The notes under the pieces were generated by a model, which worked only from the letters and a program-made list of their open reading frames with translations, did not search any database and was not told the DNA's origin. The translations under genes were made by a program, and so were the position numbers. Of a DNA stretch of 64,000 nt, positions 55,753-63,738 are shown piece by piece. Numbering within the stretch: the stretch's first letter is position 1; each line of letters opens with the position of its first letter. Origin of the DNA: MFD01213-c1 sp963704405. Lineage in GTDB: Bacteria; Planctomycetota; Phycisphaerae; Tepidisphaerales; Tepidisphaeraceae. The DNA lies in NCBI GenBank assembly GCA_963704405.1, contig OY969903.1, positions 1,488,001 to 1,552,000 of the forward strand, read 5' to 3'.

Positions 55753-55965
55753 CGCCCAACATTAACTGCTCGATGTCGTCGCGATCACCGCTGATATTCC
55801 CAGCAAGAGATTGCTGCGCGGCCAGGTTGGAACTGTCGTCGAGACGCTTTCTCCCGGCGTTTTTGAAGTCGAATTCTCCGACGACCAGGGCGCACCTATG
55901 CACAGCTTGCCCTCAAGGACAGCCAGCTTTTAGTGCTCCACTACCAGCCCCAGCAAGCCGCTTGA
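55749..55965 (+). pseudogene. DUF4926 gene with two single-base deletions
   Basis: With one A restored near 55764 and one G near 55893 the reading is MTPNIKLLDVVAITADIPSK, RLLRGQVGTVVETLSPGVFE, VEFSDDQGRTYAQLALKDSQ and LLVLHYQPQQAA, a complete DUF4926 protein of about 72 residues. Without the corrections no frame is longer than a few dozen codons. DUF4926 genes commonly follow DUF6883 genes, so the pair is old; its function is not known. Three indels and an inversion within 400 bases look like real decay rather than sequencing error alone. Confidence 0.65.
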
Positions 55966-56144
55966 TGACGATGAGCGCGCACGCCAGCGTGCTATCGGCC
56001 CGAATGGCTGGACATGAACCATGGGCACGCACATTCCATCAAGAAATTTTTCTTAATTGCCTGTCGGAAATAGACCTGTCGCTCCGAATCGCTCAAAATA
56101 GTTCGTAAAAGCGCCCTAAAGGGTTGGAGTCTCGCTTTTTTCCT

Positions 56145-56531
56145 TCACCCGCTCTGTCTTGTCAACGAGCGCGAAGAATTGACCCGCCGCTGATAAGAAT
56201 TCTTCGTAGGTTTCCAATCCGGGATTGGCTCGGTGCGCTCGATGAGGGTGGCCAGAACCTGATCGGGGCCAATTGCGAACCCCGTCTTGTGCTCACCAGA
56301 AAATGACTTGACGCCCGGCGTAACCGATCCGCCCGCCTCCTCCCATGCTTGGATTACAGCCTGGACTATTGCTATGGCGCGAGCAATGGACGCTGAGGTA
56401 ACGGCGATGCTCAACGCTGTCTGACTGGTTGCCACGATGCGGTTGGCATCGGCGGTGGCCCCTCGAAGTTGGACCCGCGACTGTTCGACGAGCGGCTGCA
56501 GCAAAGAACGTCTGACTTGAGGTGGCGACAT
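56145..56531 (-). CDS. Hypothetical protein with central hydrophobic helix
   Basis: The 128-residue reading has an Ala/Ile-rich helix (IAVTSASIARAIAIVQAVIQ) preceded by a polar helical region and followed by a positively charged tail. It was not recognised. ATG at 56531 follows a weak GAGG-like site. It lies just outside the long inverted repeat. It may be a real accessory gene or a chance frame. Confidence 0.35.
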   Translation of the reverse strand: MSPPQVRRSLLQPLVEQSRVQLRGATADANRIVATSQTALSIAVTSASIARAIAIVQAVIQAWEEAGGSVTPGVKSFSGEHKTGFAIGPDQVLATLIERTEPIPDWKPTKNSYQRRVNSSRSLTRQSG

Positions 56532-56637
56532 GCGACTATTCCCTTCCAACGACCCGCCGACCGCGCAGCGCGTTGATTGGCCAGGTCGATTTTCAAACTA
56601 GGACAAAACTAGGACAAGGAAGGGTTATAAGCGAAGG

Positions 56638-56670
56638 GGGCCTGACACATCTCATTGATGAATCAGGCCC
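56638..56670. repeat. 8-bp hairpin outside the long inverted repeat
   Basis: gggcctga at 56638-56645 pairs with tcaggccc at 56663-56670. Just upstream the sequence ctaggacaaaactaggacaa carries a direct repeat. It may be a terminator or part of an insertion site. Confidence 0.4.
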
Positions 56671-56720
56671 TTATGACGTTCGTGGAAATCTAAACGGTCT
56701 CTGTGGGACACGCTTCGAAC

Positions 56721-56982
56721 ATTTTTCAAAGACAATCCGGGGTGGAAATAGCGGTCCTGCACCTCGTTATGGGTATCCCCTGGGGTATCCCTTGAAGGCG
56801 ATACCCACACGTTCTAATTCGTCGTGTCGGCTCAATGGTTTACGATGATTTTTAATCGTCTGCGACCCCCGACTACCTACGGTATCGTGCCGCCTCCTTG
56901 CCTCACGGCTGCGTCGGCGTCACTCGCTCGGGCTATCGCCCTCGCTCCGGCCTTCACAGGCCGACTACGGGTGGGGGTGGGG
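56721..56982 (+). repeat. Long inverted repeat, left copy
   Basis: These 262 bases are exactly the reverse complement of 63739-64000. The right copy reaches the window end, so the true length may be greater. The copy includes the doubled gggtatcccc / ggggtatccc tract and a GC-rich part with cactcgctcgggctatcgcc. No gene is supported in it. It marks the left border of an accessory segment. Confidence 0.97.
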
Positions 56983-57041
56983 GGAGAGGCTACCAACCGA
57001 ATACGAACGGGTTTAGGAAAAAGACGGGGTCGCCCGGAGGA

Positions 57042-57071
57042 GTAAAGGACAAACGATCGAATGTCCTTTAC
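57042..57071. repeat. 30-bp near-perfect palindrome inside the left border
   Basis: gtaaaggaca and tgtcctttac are perfect arms around a CGATCG centre; only the four flanking A/T positions break the symmetry. It lies 60 bases inside the left inverted repeat. A second hairpin (tgacgcc / ggcgtca) is at 57111-57128. It may be an operator or a recombination site. Confidence 0.55.
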
Positions 57072-57570
57072 GCCTTTTCGGTTGACTCGGGTAGAACGGC
57101 AGCCACTGTCTGACGCCTGCTGGCGTCATGTAGAACTGCAACAGCTCTACCCCTCGCAACCAGAAAATTGGGTTGCCTTCTTTGCCGGCGATTCCCGCTC
57201 TTCATTACCCGGCCACGGAATAGTGCGGGAACCTTCGCACGGCGGCAGGTCCGAACGGCATTCGTGCGGTGTAACTTCCAGCAATTGTGGGTATTTTCCA
57301 TGCCTGTCGGACGTGATCGAATGCCTCCGGGATCGTGTCACCCCTGGTCGGCGACGTGAACGCCACGATTGGATGCGTTCGGAGCCAGGGAACTACGTGC
57401 TCCCCACGGTGGATGGCGTTCACCGCACGCCAAATGCGAATTAGTTTCGCAGCAGAGTTCTTCAATGTTTCGACGTTGAATCCGTGAACAAGCTTAGAGG
57501 ATCCGTGCGTGTGTTTTCTCCTTTTAGAAAAATTGCGGAACAATTTGCCATCGTGCGTTGATTAAGTGAT
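57072..57570. other. Stretch without a confident gene
   Basis: On the minus strand 57205-57543 is an open frame of 112 codons (AVNAIHRGEHVVPWLRTHPI is its most protein-like part), which could be a degraded gene. No domain was recognised and the plus-strand frames look worse. The promoter of the hybrid kinase must lie at the right end. Confidence 0.35.
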
Positions 57571-59553
57571 ATGATCCCCGATTACAAAACGCCAAGTGCA
57601 CGGAGGCACATGCATTCTTCAGCCAGGCAACCCAGTCAGGGTCTTTTTTCCATTCTCGAAAACATGTCGGACGCCTTCGTTGCGGTCGATCTGCAATGGC
57701 ATCTTGTTTACGTGAATGGGCGGGCGGAACGCATCACCCATCAAGCCAAGACGGAGTTGCTCGGGAAGCCGATCTGGGAGGCATTCCCGGAGACGATCGG
57801 ATCAATTTTTTATCAGCATTACCACCGTAGCGCAGCCCATGGATTGAAGCTCCGATTTGAAATTTTCTGTACGGCCATCGACGCATGGCTCGAGGTCCGC
57901 TCTGCGCCTTCGGAATTTGGACTGGCCTTTTACTTTGCTGACATCACGGAACAGAGGCGGAGCGCCGAAAAACTGAGAAATCTTAACGATCGGTTGCTCG
58001 CCAAACATGCTTACCTTGAAAGCATTTTTCAGCACATCCCCGGCGGAGTGGCGATCTGTGAAGCGCCTGGCGGGAGAATGCTCTACGGCAATGAGCGTAT
58101 TCAGGAGATTTTTGGTCGTCCGGGCGGGAACCCGGATACCGTCGGCGTAAACGCCAGATGGGGAGGGTTCCATCCGGACGGTCGCCAATATGATGTGAAC
58201 GAGTGGCCGCTCACTCGTACCATCACCGCCGGTGAGGTGGTGAGTGGTGAAGAGATTCACGCGAAACACGCGGACGGCACAAAAATTGTGTTGCTGGTTT
58301 CTTCATTTCCTATTCGTGACAAACAGGGCCGAATCATGGCAGGGATTGTGATCGATCAAGATATTTCCGATCGCTATCGAAATGCCAGTGCCCTGAAAGC
58401 GATGGCTGCCAGTGAGACTGAAGCGCGCAAAATCGCTGAGTCGGCGAACATTGCGAAGGATCAGTTCATCGCGGCGCTGTCGCATGAGTTGCGAACGCCG
58501 CTGACCCCGGTGTTGTTGGCGCTGTGCGCGCTGGAGGGTAACGCCAATCTCTCGGACGACATGCACCATGATCTGGTTATGATGCGCCGCAACGTCGAAT
58601 TGGAGATGCGTCTGATCGACGATTTGCTCGACGTCACCCGCATTGTTTCAGGCAAACTGCATCTCGACATTCAACCAACGAATGTCAATGTGCTTTTGCG
58701 AAACGTACTGTCGATCGTACTCGACGCTGGAGATGCCAAGGGCCAAAAGATTAAGCTCCAGCTCGACGCACAAAATGATCTGGTCAATGGTGACGGCGCG
58801 CGACTGCAACAAGTGTTCTGGAACGTGCTGAAAAATGCGATCAAATTCGGCCTGGATAAGAGTGAGATCGTTGTCCGCTCATTTAATCCGTCGCCGGGCG
58901 CGATTTTGATCCAGATTACGAACGTCGGTGAAGGAATCGCGCCTGACGCATTGACCACAATCTTCGGCGCGTTTGAACAGGCTAATGCCAACATCGCAAG
59001 GCAATTCGGTGGACTCGGCCTTGGACTGGCGATTTCGCGAGCAATCCTCGATCTGCACGGTGGCGCCATCAGTGCCACGAGTGGCGGCAAAGGTGAGGGT
59101 GCATGCTTTACGATCCAGCTCAAGACCGACCACTTGAAAGAAAAGCTCATCAGTCGAATCGCTAAAGATGCTCCCGCGCAAGGATTGGCAGCCAAGAAGG
59201 TACGCCTGCTCGTGGTGGAAGACAATGACGACACGCGACGACTGCTCTGTCGACTGCTCACGCACGAGGGTTACGACGTTGCCCAAGCCTCAACTGTCGC
59301 TGCCGCGCTAACCTACGCGGCTGCAAACGTGATCGATGTACTACTCAGCGACATCGGTCTTCCCGACGGAACCGGACTCGATCTGATGCGGCAATTCAAA
59401 CAACTGCAATCCACGCCGGGCATCGCGATTAGTGGTTATGGTCTGGACACCGATATTCAGGCCAGTCACGACGCGGGTTTTTTCAAACACCTTACGAAAC
59501 CGACCAATCCCGCAGCCCTCTTCCAAGCCATCCGCGACGCACGCGCAGCGTAA
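57571..59553 (+). CDS. Hybrid sensor histidine kinase, PAS-PAS-HisKA-HATPase-REC
   Basis: The 660-residue product senses a signal in the cytoplasm and relays phosphate. It has no membrane helix. PAS domain 1 is at about residues 25-140 (ILENMSDAFVAVDLQWHLVY), PAS 2 at about 150-270 (IFQHIPGGVAICEAPGG). The kinase has the H box FIAALSHELRTPLTP with His305, an N box NVLKNAIKFGL, and the G boxes FGGLGLGLAISRAI. A C-terminal receiver follows with VEDNDDTRRLL and the phosphoacceptor Asp594 in LLSDIGLPDGTG. No output regulator gene is adjacent. The ATG gives the complete first PAS. It is the only plus-strand gene of the segment besides the transposase. Confidence 0.9.
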   Translation: MIPDYKTPSARRHMHSSARQPSQGLFSILENMSDAFVAVDLQWHLVYVNGRAERITHQAKTELLGKPIWEAFPETIGSIFYQHYHRSAAHGLKLRFEIFCTAIDAWLEVRSAPSEFGLAFYFADITEQRRSAEKLRNLNDRLLAKHAYLESIFQHIPGGVAICEAPGGRMLYGNERIQEIFGRPGGNPDTVGVNARWGGFHPDGRQYDVNEWPLTRTITAGEVVSGEEIHAKHADGTKIVLLVSSFPIRDKQGRIMAGIVIDQDISDRYRNASALKAMAASETEARKIAESANIAKDQFIAALSHELRTPLTPVLLALCALEGNANLSDDMHHDLVMMRRNVELEMRLIDDLLDVTRIVSGKLHLDIQPTNVNVLLRNVLSIVLDAGDAKGQKIKLQLDAQNDLVNGDGARLQQVFWNVLKNAIKFGLDKSEIVVRSFNPSPGAILIQITNVGEGIAPDALTTIFGAFEQANANIARQFGGLGLGLAISRAILDLHGGAISATSGGKGEGACFTIQLKTDHLKEKLISRIAKDAPAQGLAAKKVRLLVVEDNDDTRRLLCRLLTHEGYDVAQASTVAAALTYAAANVIDVLLSDIGLPDGTGLDLMRQFKQLQSTPGIAISGYGLDTDIQASHDAGFFKHLTKPTNPAALFQAIRDARAA

Positions 59554-59672
59554 TAATGCTTATAGGATTGCGAGGCCTGAAAAAAATTTGATGCGGTGGG
59601 TTGCACCTGCGGTCAATGTCGCCGCATGCCGGGCACGTTTTCGTATTGTCGCTTCCCACACCGTACTCCTTA

Positions 59673-60053
59673 TCAGCCACCCCAGTTAAGCCCACCCGTC
59701 TTGCTGTCGCTCGTTCTGTAATCCTTCACCACGCCATCAGGTCCAATCGTCACGGTCAGGCTCTGGTTCTGCATGTTGTACGCTCCGCCGTAAAACTCTC
59801 CGGCAAGCGCATTATGCTGTTCCGCATGGATGAACGTGAGTTGATGGTTTCCTTCTGAATCGCTTGATCGCATTTTTGGTTCCCCGAACATCCGGATAAG
59901 GTCAGCCTCGGTCGTCTTTCCCTTCTGAATACTCGCAATCTGCTCCGGCTTTATGGTGTTGCCGGTCGAGATCGTGCAGCCTGACATGCAGGTGAGATAG
60001 AGGAATGAAATTGCCACGGTGCCGAAAACACGAAATGAAGATGATGCGGTCAT
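59673..60053 (-). CDS. BamE/SmpA-like lipoprotein
   Basis: The 126-residue product has a lipoprotein signal with CMSGC, Cys26 being the anchor. The rest matches the SmpA/OmlA/BamE fold: IQKGKTTEADLIRMFGEPKM then VTIGPDGVVKDYR. In proteobacteria BamE helps the outer-membrane assembly machine; here the role is open, since many lipoproteins share the fold. The start follows AAAGGGATTTC. It precedes no BAM genes. Confidence 0.75.
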   Translation of the reverse strand: MTASSSFRVFGTVAISFLYLTCMSGCTISTGNTIKPEQIASIQKGKTTEADLIRMFGEPKMRSSDSEGNHQLTFIHAEQHNALAGEFYGGAYNMQNQSLTVTIGPDGVVKDYRTSDSKTGGLNWGG

Positions 60054-60089
60054 GAGAAATCCCTTTGGTAATGAGTGACAACGACGTGG

Positions 60090-60356
60090 CTATTCCGCAA
60101 TCTCCGAGGGAACACCTGGCTTTGATCGGCTCTCGATTGCCGCTACGACCCGGTCCAACCGGTGGTCGGCAGAGGTGGACATGCACACGATGATTGCATG
60201 GACGGAGCAGGCAAGCCAAAGAAAAGCTCCGAAGCCGAAAAAGGCCAGCAGCGGTAAGGACAGCAGCCAGAAAATGAGATTGAGCACCGCCTGGATGGGC
60301 TTTTTGCAGAGAAACAGTGCCAACGGCGGCAGGAAGATCGCGAAGATATACCGCAT
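60090..60356 (-). CDS. YqaE/Pmp3-family small membrane protein
   Basis: The 88-residue product has two membrane helices. YIFAIFLPPLALFLCKKPI is the clear mark of the Pmp3/YqaE family, whose members influence membrane potential or stress tolerance in yeast and plants. A C-terminal cytoplasmic tail of about 30 residues (STSADHRLDRVVAAIE) is longer than usual. The ATG follows AGGAG. The lipoprotein gene lies downstream on the same strand and may be cotranscribed. Confidence 0.75.
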   Translation of the reverse strand: MRYIFAIFLPPLALFLCKKPIQAVLNLIFWLLSLPLLAFFGFGAFLWLACSVHAIIVCMSTSADHRLDRVVAAIESRSKPGVPSEIAE

Positions 60357-60481
60357 GGTTATGCTCCTAGACGCGAGTTGATGGGAAAGACCCGAAGCAA
60401 AGTGATGTGAACTATACTTACTATTTTCTCTGAGTCAAATCGACTTTGAGATTCACGACAGGCACGAAACGATACTGAATA

Positions 60482-60706
60482 TTACCCGTTCGCGCGGCTC
60501 CGCGCGGGTCGATCAATGGTGGAAATGAACTCGGCAGGATTGCTGCCAATCGCATGGCAGAGACGTAGAAATACATCAATTGTCGGAGAATTCTTGCCGG
60601 ATTCGAGCATGCTCACGTATTCGCGGGAAACCTTGGCCGCCGCACCCACTTCTTCCTGGGTAAGCCCTGCTTTCAACCGACGCTTTCTAAATTCTTTGCC
60701 AAACAC
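60482..60706 (-). CDS. XRE-family transcriptional regulator
   Basis: The 74-residue product is almost only a helix-turn-helix: FRKRRLKAGLTQEEVGAAAK, VSREYVSMLESGKNSPTIDV and LRLCHAIGSNPAEFI. Such small Cro/C1-type repressors are typical of mobile elements, phages and toxin-antitoxin or restriction units. The start is a GTG. It may regulate genes of the segment, including the replication-relaxation gene that ends upstream. Confidence 0.85.
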   Translation of the reverse strand: MFGKEFRKRRLKAGLTQEEVGAAAKVSREYVSMLESGKNSPTIDVFLRLCHAIGSNPAEFISTIDRPARSRANG

Positions 60707-60788
60707 GCCCGATGACGCTAACCGCCGTCAGAAGCGTAGTCTGTGAAATATCCTTACGGTACTTTGTGCCCTCAAACGTATTCCACCG

Positions 60789-61694
60789 CTATTCACACAT
60801 CGAGCACAATCGAAAGTTAGTATCCGTTTTCCGAGGCTCCCCAGGAACAGGCATCACTTCTTTGTATGACGCTGGCGTCATCCAGACGGCACCGAACGGA
60901 TCACGCACACATTCGGGGTGTGTCGCCACAAGAATCATTGAGGCAAACGGCGGCTTCGTGGCAAGCAGCCGTTCGATCAGGTTGTTTCGCCGCTCATCAC
61001 TCCGGCAGGTGATAAGGACGCGAAAGGGATAGCTCTTTGCATCTTCCCTTTTCCCGCCGCAGGACATCGCGTATTCGCCGGAGCGAAAATGCTCACGGTA
61101 GTTGATACATTTCTCGACGACCCGCTCCAGCGTTTCGCTTCCCGTGTCAACTTCGAGAAAAAAATCGTATTCAAATTCTTCATTGTCGCGTCGCTCTGCC
61201 AATCGGATGAACCCGTCAGGCTTCATGCTGACGTGACTGTATCCACGGCTAACAGAAAAATCGTATCGACGCGGCCATACATCAAAATCCATTAGCGTGA
61301 AATGCTTGCGTTCAGCGACGGCTGGCGTAAACGCTACCCGCACATCAGCAATCGCCAGTTCGTGTGCGAGCGTGAGGTCGCTCACCGCCATACGTCGCTG
61401 AAATGTCTTCGGCGAGAGTTGCGAATCGTCAGGGACGTGTCCACCGCTTTTCAATGCCACATATCCCTTCCATGTTAAATGGAGAATTGATGGCTCGCCG
61501 ATGCGTCGCGGTCGTTCGATGACGAGTCCCGCAGATTTCAAGCGATGCACACGCTTCTTCGCCATTTCATTCCTTCCAGGAAAATACAGCGAACGAACGT
61601 GCTCGAGAGTAAGTACGCGTGATTGAAGCAAATCAATCAAGAGCGATACGTCCCGATCTTGAAGCTTCACATTTCGAGGATGGAGAGCGGGCAT
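60789..61694 (-). CDS. Replication-relaxation family protein
   Basis: The 301-residue product starts with a winged-helix part (RDVSLLIDLLQSRVLTLEHV, LYFPGRNEMAKKRVHRLKSA) and goes on with LTLAHELAIADVRVAF and a nuclease-like alpha/beta region (KPDGFIRLAERRDNEEFEYD, FFLEVDTGSETLERV). This is the layout of the replication-relaxation family, found on plasmids and integrative elements. Its KPDG...E.D pattern resembles the PD-(D/E)XK core, but activity is unproven. It is the best evidence that the segment derives from a mobile element. Confidence 0.72.
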   Translation of the reverse strand: MPALHPRNVKLQDRDVSLLIDLLQSRVLTLEHVRSLYFPGRNEMAKKRVHRLKSAGLVIERPRRIGEPSILHLTWKGYVALKSGGHVPDDSQLSPKTFQRRMAVSDLTLAHELAIADVRVAFTPAVAERKHFTLMDFDVWPRRYDFSVSRGYSHVSMKPDGFIRLAERRDNEEFEYDFFLEVDTGSETLERVVEKCINYREHFRSGEYAMSCGGKREDAKSYPFRVLITCRSDERRNNLIERLLATKPPFASMILVATHPECVRDPFGAVWMTPASYKEVMPVPGEPRKTDTNFRLCSMCE

Positions 61695-61793
61695 GACTAA
61701 AGTTTAGCATGTTACGAGGACATCCCCGACTCGCACATGCTTACAATTGTCGTCTTAGCCGATCCTGGTCACCCTGCTTCATGCGTCACCTCG

Positions 61794-62240
61794 TTATGGC
61801 CGAGTTGTCTCCCTGTGTTGCTGCTGCTCTTTGTGGATTTCTTCAATGCGTCCGCTTAGCCAGGCGGTAATTACTGTGACGGCGATGCCAGTAAGCAGCG
61901 TTGTCACCCAATGAATTCGCTTCCACCATTTATCTCGTTTCGCTTTTGCAAAATCTTTGACGATTTGCTTGGCAACCGGGCGGCCCAGTTTCGACAGGGC
62001 GTAGGGAGTGCCGCGAACATTGGCAACCGCTACCGCGCCACCGATTGCATCTTTCGTGAATTCTGTTTTGCGATCAAGATACCGAAATGGTTCACGATCT
62101 AAATGAAACGCACAATCTTTTCTCGCCTGTCCATTCACCCCATGTAAATGCAATTCCTCAAGAATGAATGTTTCGCCATCCGGGGCTTCGGCGTATGCGG
62201 CACGGAGAAGAGTTCGCATGTCGTCAGTTAATTCGCCCAT
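61794..62240 (-). CDS. Tail-anchored-type membrane protein, unknown
   Basis: The 148-residue product has a soluble N-terminal region with winged-helix-like text (DMRTLLRAAYAEAPDGETFI, GTPYALSKLGRPVAKQIV), then one membrane helix (WVTTLLTGIAVTVITAWLSG) and a short charged end. It was not recognised. The IS5-family element is inserted 30 bases upstream of its start and may have displaced its promoter. Confidence 0.55.
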   Translation of the reverse strand: MGELTDDMRTLLRAAYAEAPDGETFILEELHLHGVNGQARKDCAFHLDREPFRYLDRKTEFTKDAIGGAVAVANVRGTPYALSKLGRPVAKQIVKDFAKAKRDKWWKRIHWVTTLLTGIAVTVITAWLSGRIEEIHKEQQQHRETTRP

Positions 62241-62269
62241 TTATCCATTCTAGTCAATTAAATTGCCTA

Positions 62270-63124
62270 GAGCGTGTTATGAACTTTTGCATTAGTTCGC
62301 CAGTACAGTTCGGATGGCAAGGAAGCCGTATCCAAGCGACGTAACGGATGACGAATGGTCCTTTGTAGCTCCCTATCTGGCGCTGATGAGCCAGGATGCA
62401 CCGCAACGTGAGCATGATCTGCGTGAAGTGTTTGACGGGATGCGGTGGATCGTCCGCACCGGCTCGCCCTGGCGATATATGCCCAACGACCTTCCGCCAT
62501 GGCAGATTGTCTACCAACAGACCCAGCGCTGGATGGCATCGGGCGTGTTCGCGGAAATGGCCGGAGATCTCCGCGAGTTGCTGCGGATGCTGGCCGACCG
62601 CGACCCGCAGCCGACGGCGACAATCCTGGACAGCCGCACGTTGCAGTCAACACCCGAGAGCGGACATCGGGCCGGATATGACGGAGCCAAGCGGAAAAAA
62701 GGCTCCAAAGTACACATTGCCGTCGACACGCTGGGCCATCTGCTGGCGTTGCACGTGACGGCGGCCGATGAACAGGATCGCGCGCAAGTCGGAACGCTGG
62801 CCAGCGCTGTGCAAGAGGAAACCGGCAAATCCGTCGAGCTGGCGTATGTCGATCAGGGATACACCGGCGAGCAGCCCGCGGCGGCCGCGAAGAAAAAGGG
62901 AATTGAACTGTCGGTGGTGAAATTGCCGCAGGCCAAGAAAGGTTTTGTGCTGCTGCCGCGACGATGGGTGGTGGAGCGTTCGCTGGCCTGGCTGGCGCGT
63001 TTCCGCCGACTGGCCAAGGATTACGAGCGTCTGGCATCAACCTTGGCCGGAATGCATCTGGTGGCATTCGTTTGCGTGATGCTGACTCGACTGATGGGAA
63101 TTGGCGAAAGTTCATAACACGCTC
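62270..63124 (+). mobile_element. IS5-family insertion sequence, complete
   Basis: The element is 855 bp with 18-bp perfect terminal inverted repeats (gagcgtgttatgaacttt). It is flanked by TA on both sides (62268-62269 and 63125-63126), the target duplication expected for the IS427-type branch of IS5. It contains one intact transposase gene and looks recently inserted. Confidence 0.92.
62314..63117 (+). CDS. IS5-family transposase
   Basis: The 267-residue DDE transposase is in a single open frame. The N-terminal part has SDVTDDEWSFVAPYL and the domain DUF4096-type text GMRWIVRTGSPWRYMPNDLP. The catalytic residues are the Asp in ILDSRTLQST, the Asp in AYVDQGYTGE and the Glu in RRWVVERSLAWLARFRRL. 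Members of this branch often need a frameshift to make the full enzyme; this one does not. It transposes the element described above. Confidence 0.95.
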   Translation: MARKPYPSDVTDDEWSFVAPYLALMSQDAPQREHDLREVFDGMRWIVRTGSPWRYMPNDLPPWQIVYQQTQRWMASGVFAEMAGDLRELLRMLADRDPQPTATILDSRTLQSTPESGHRAGYDGAKRKKGSKVHIAVDTLGHLLALHVTAADEQDRAQVGTLASAVQEETGKSVELAYVDQGYTGEQPAAAAKKKGIELSVVKLPQAKKGFVLLPRRWVVERSLAWLARFRRLAKDYERLASTLAGMHLVAFVCVMLTRLMGIGESS

Positions 63125-63161
63125 TAGCCGAAATAAAACTCGTTAACGCGTTTAGCCTTTC

Positions 63162-63599
63162 TCAAGGTTGCGCTGCCGGCAGCTGTGTTTGCTGCTGAAA
63201 CTGAGCATTGTCCGATCTCAAGGCACCGACGTGGGTGTTGAGGTATACGCTAAGTTCGACGAATGCCCCAAAGATGAACGCAAACTTAAGTACGAGGAAC
63301 ATGACGGTCGTAGTGCCGATCTTGCTCGCTCTCTTCGCGTCGTTTTCGGGCGTCGTAGGGGTTGATGCCCAAAAGGCCCAATATAACGCTTTGACGAAAT
63401 AATGGATCAAATCCGTGGCCAAACAACCGACGAGAAGCACCGCGACAAACGCAAGGCGACCAGGCAAAATATATTTGCCCATCGCTTCGACGCGAAAGAG
63501 CCATATCACGGCAAAGCCCACAAACGCAGAATTCCGGGCGATGTCCCCGAACTTGTCGCTGTATTGATAATACAAATCGAGTTTGGTTTTTTCCGCCAT
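63162..63599 (-). CDS. Membrane protein, unknown function
   Basis: The 145-residue product has three membrane helices (about residues 23-38, 47-75 and 100-120) with a charged loop between the last two (TPTTPENDAKRASKIG). The N-terminus LDLYYQYSDKFGDIARNSAF is amphipathic and the end is Gln-rich. It was not recognised. ATG at 63599 follows AAAGGGG; an in-frame start seven codons earlier has no ribosome site. It is the last gene before the right border repeat. Confidence 0.6.
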   Translation of the reverse strand: MAEKTKLDLYYQYSDKFGDIARNSAFVGFAVIWLFRVEAMGKYILPGRLAFVAVLLVGCLATDLIHYFVKALYWAFWASTPTTPENDAKRASKIGTTTVMFLVLKFAFIFGAFVELSVYLNTHVGALRSDNAQFQQQTQLPAAQP

Positions 63600-63738
63600 A
63601 TAACCCCTTTCGTTTCCCATAGACTAGCAGTGATTGTGAGCAGAGCGAGTAGAAGTGTTCGCAATTCTTCTAGCCAAGAATACTCGGAGGAAAAAACGCC
63701 CATTCCAACACCCGCCCTTACGGGCGAATTCTAACTTT

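Noticed and set aside
56640..56720. Possible tRNA gene as integration site at the left border
   Set aside because: No cloverleaf, T-loop or anticodon arm could be drawn; only a single 8-bp hairpin is present.
56860..57045. Short plus-strand frame across the border repeat (ASASLARAIALAPAFTGRLR)
   Set aside because: It reads through the repeat into the segment, is compositionally biased and has no ribosome site.
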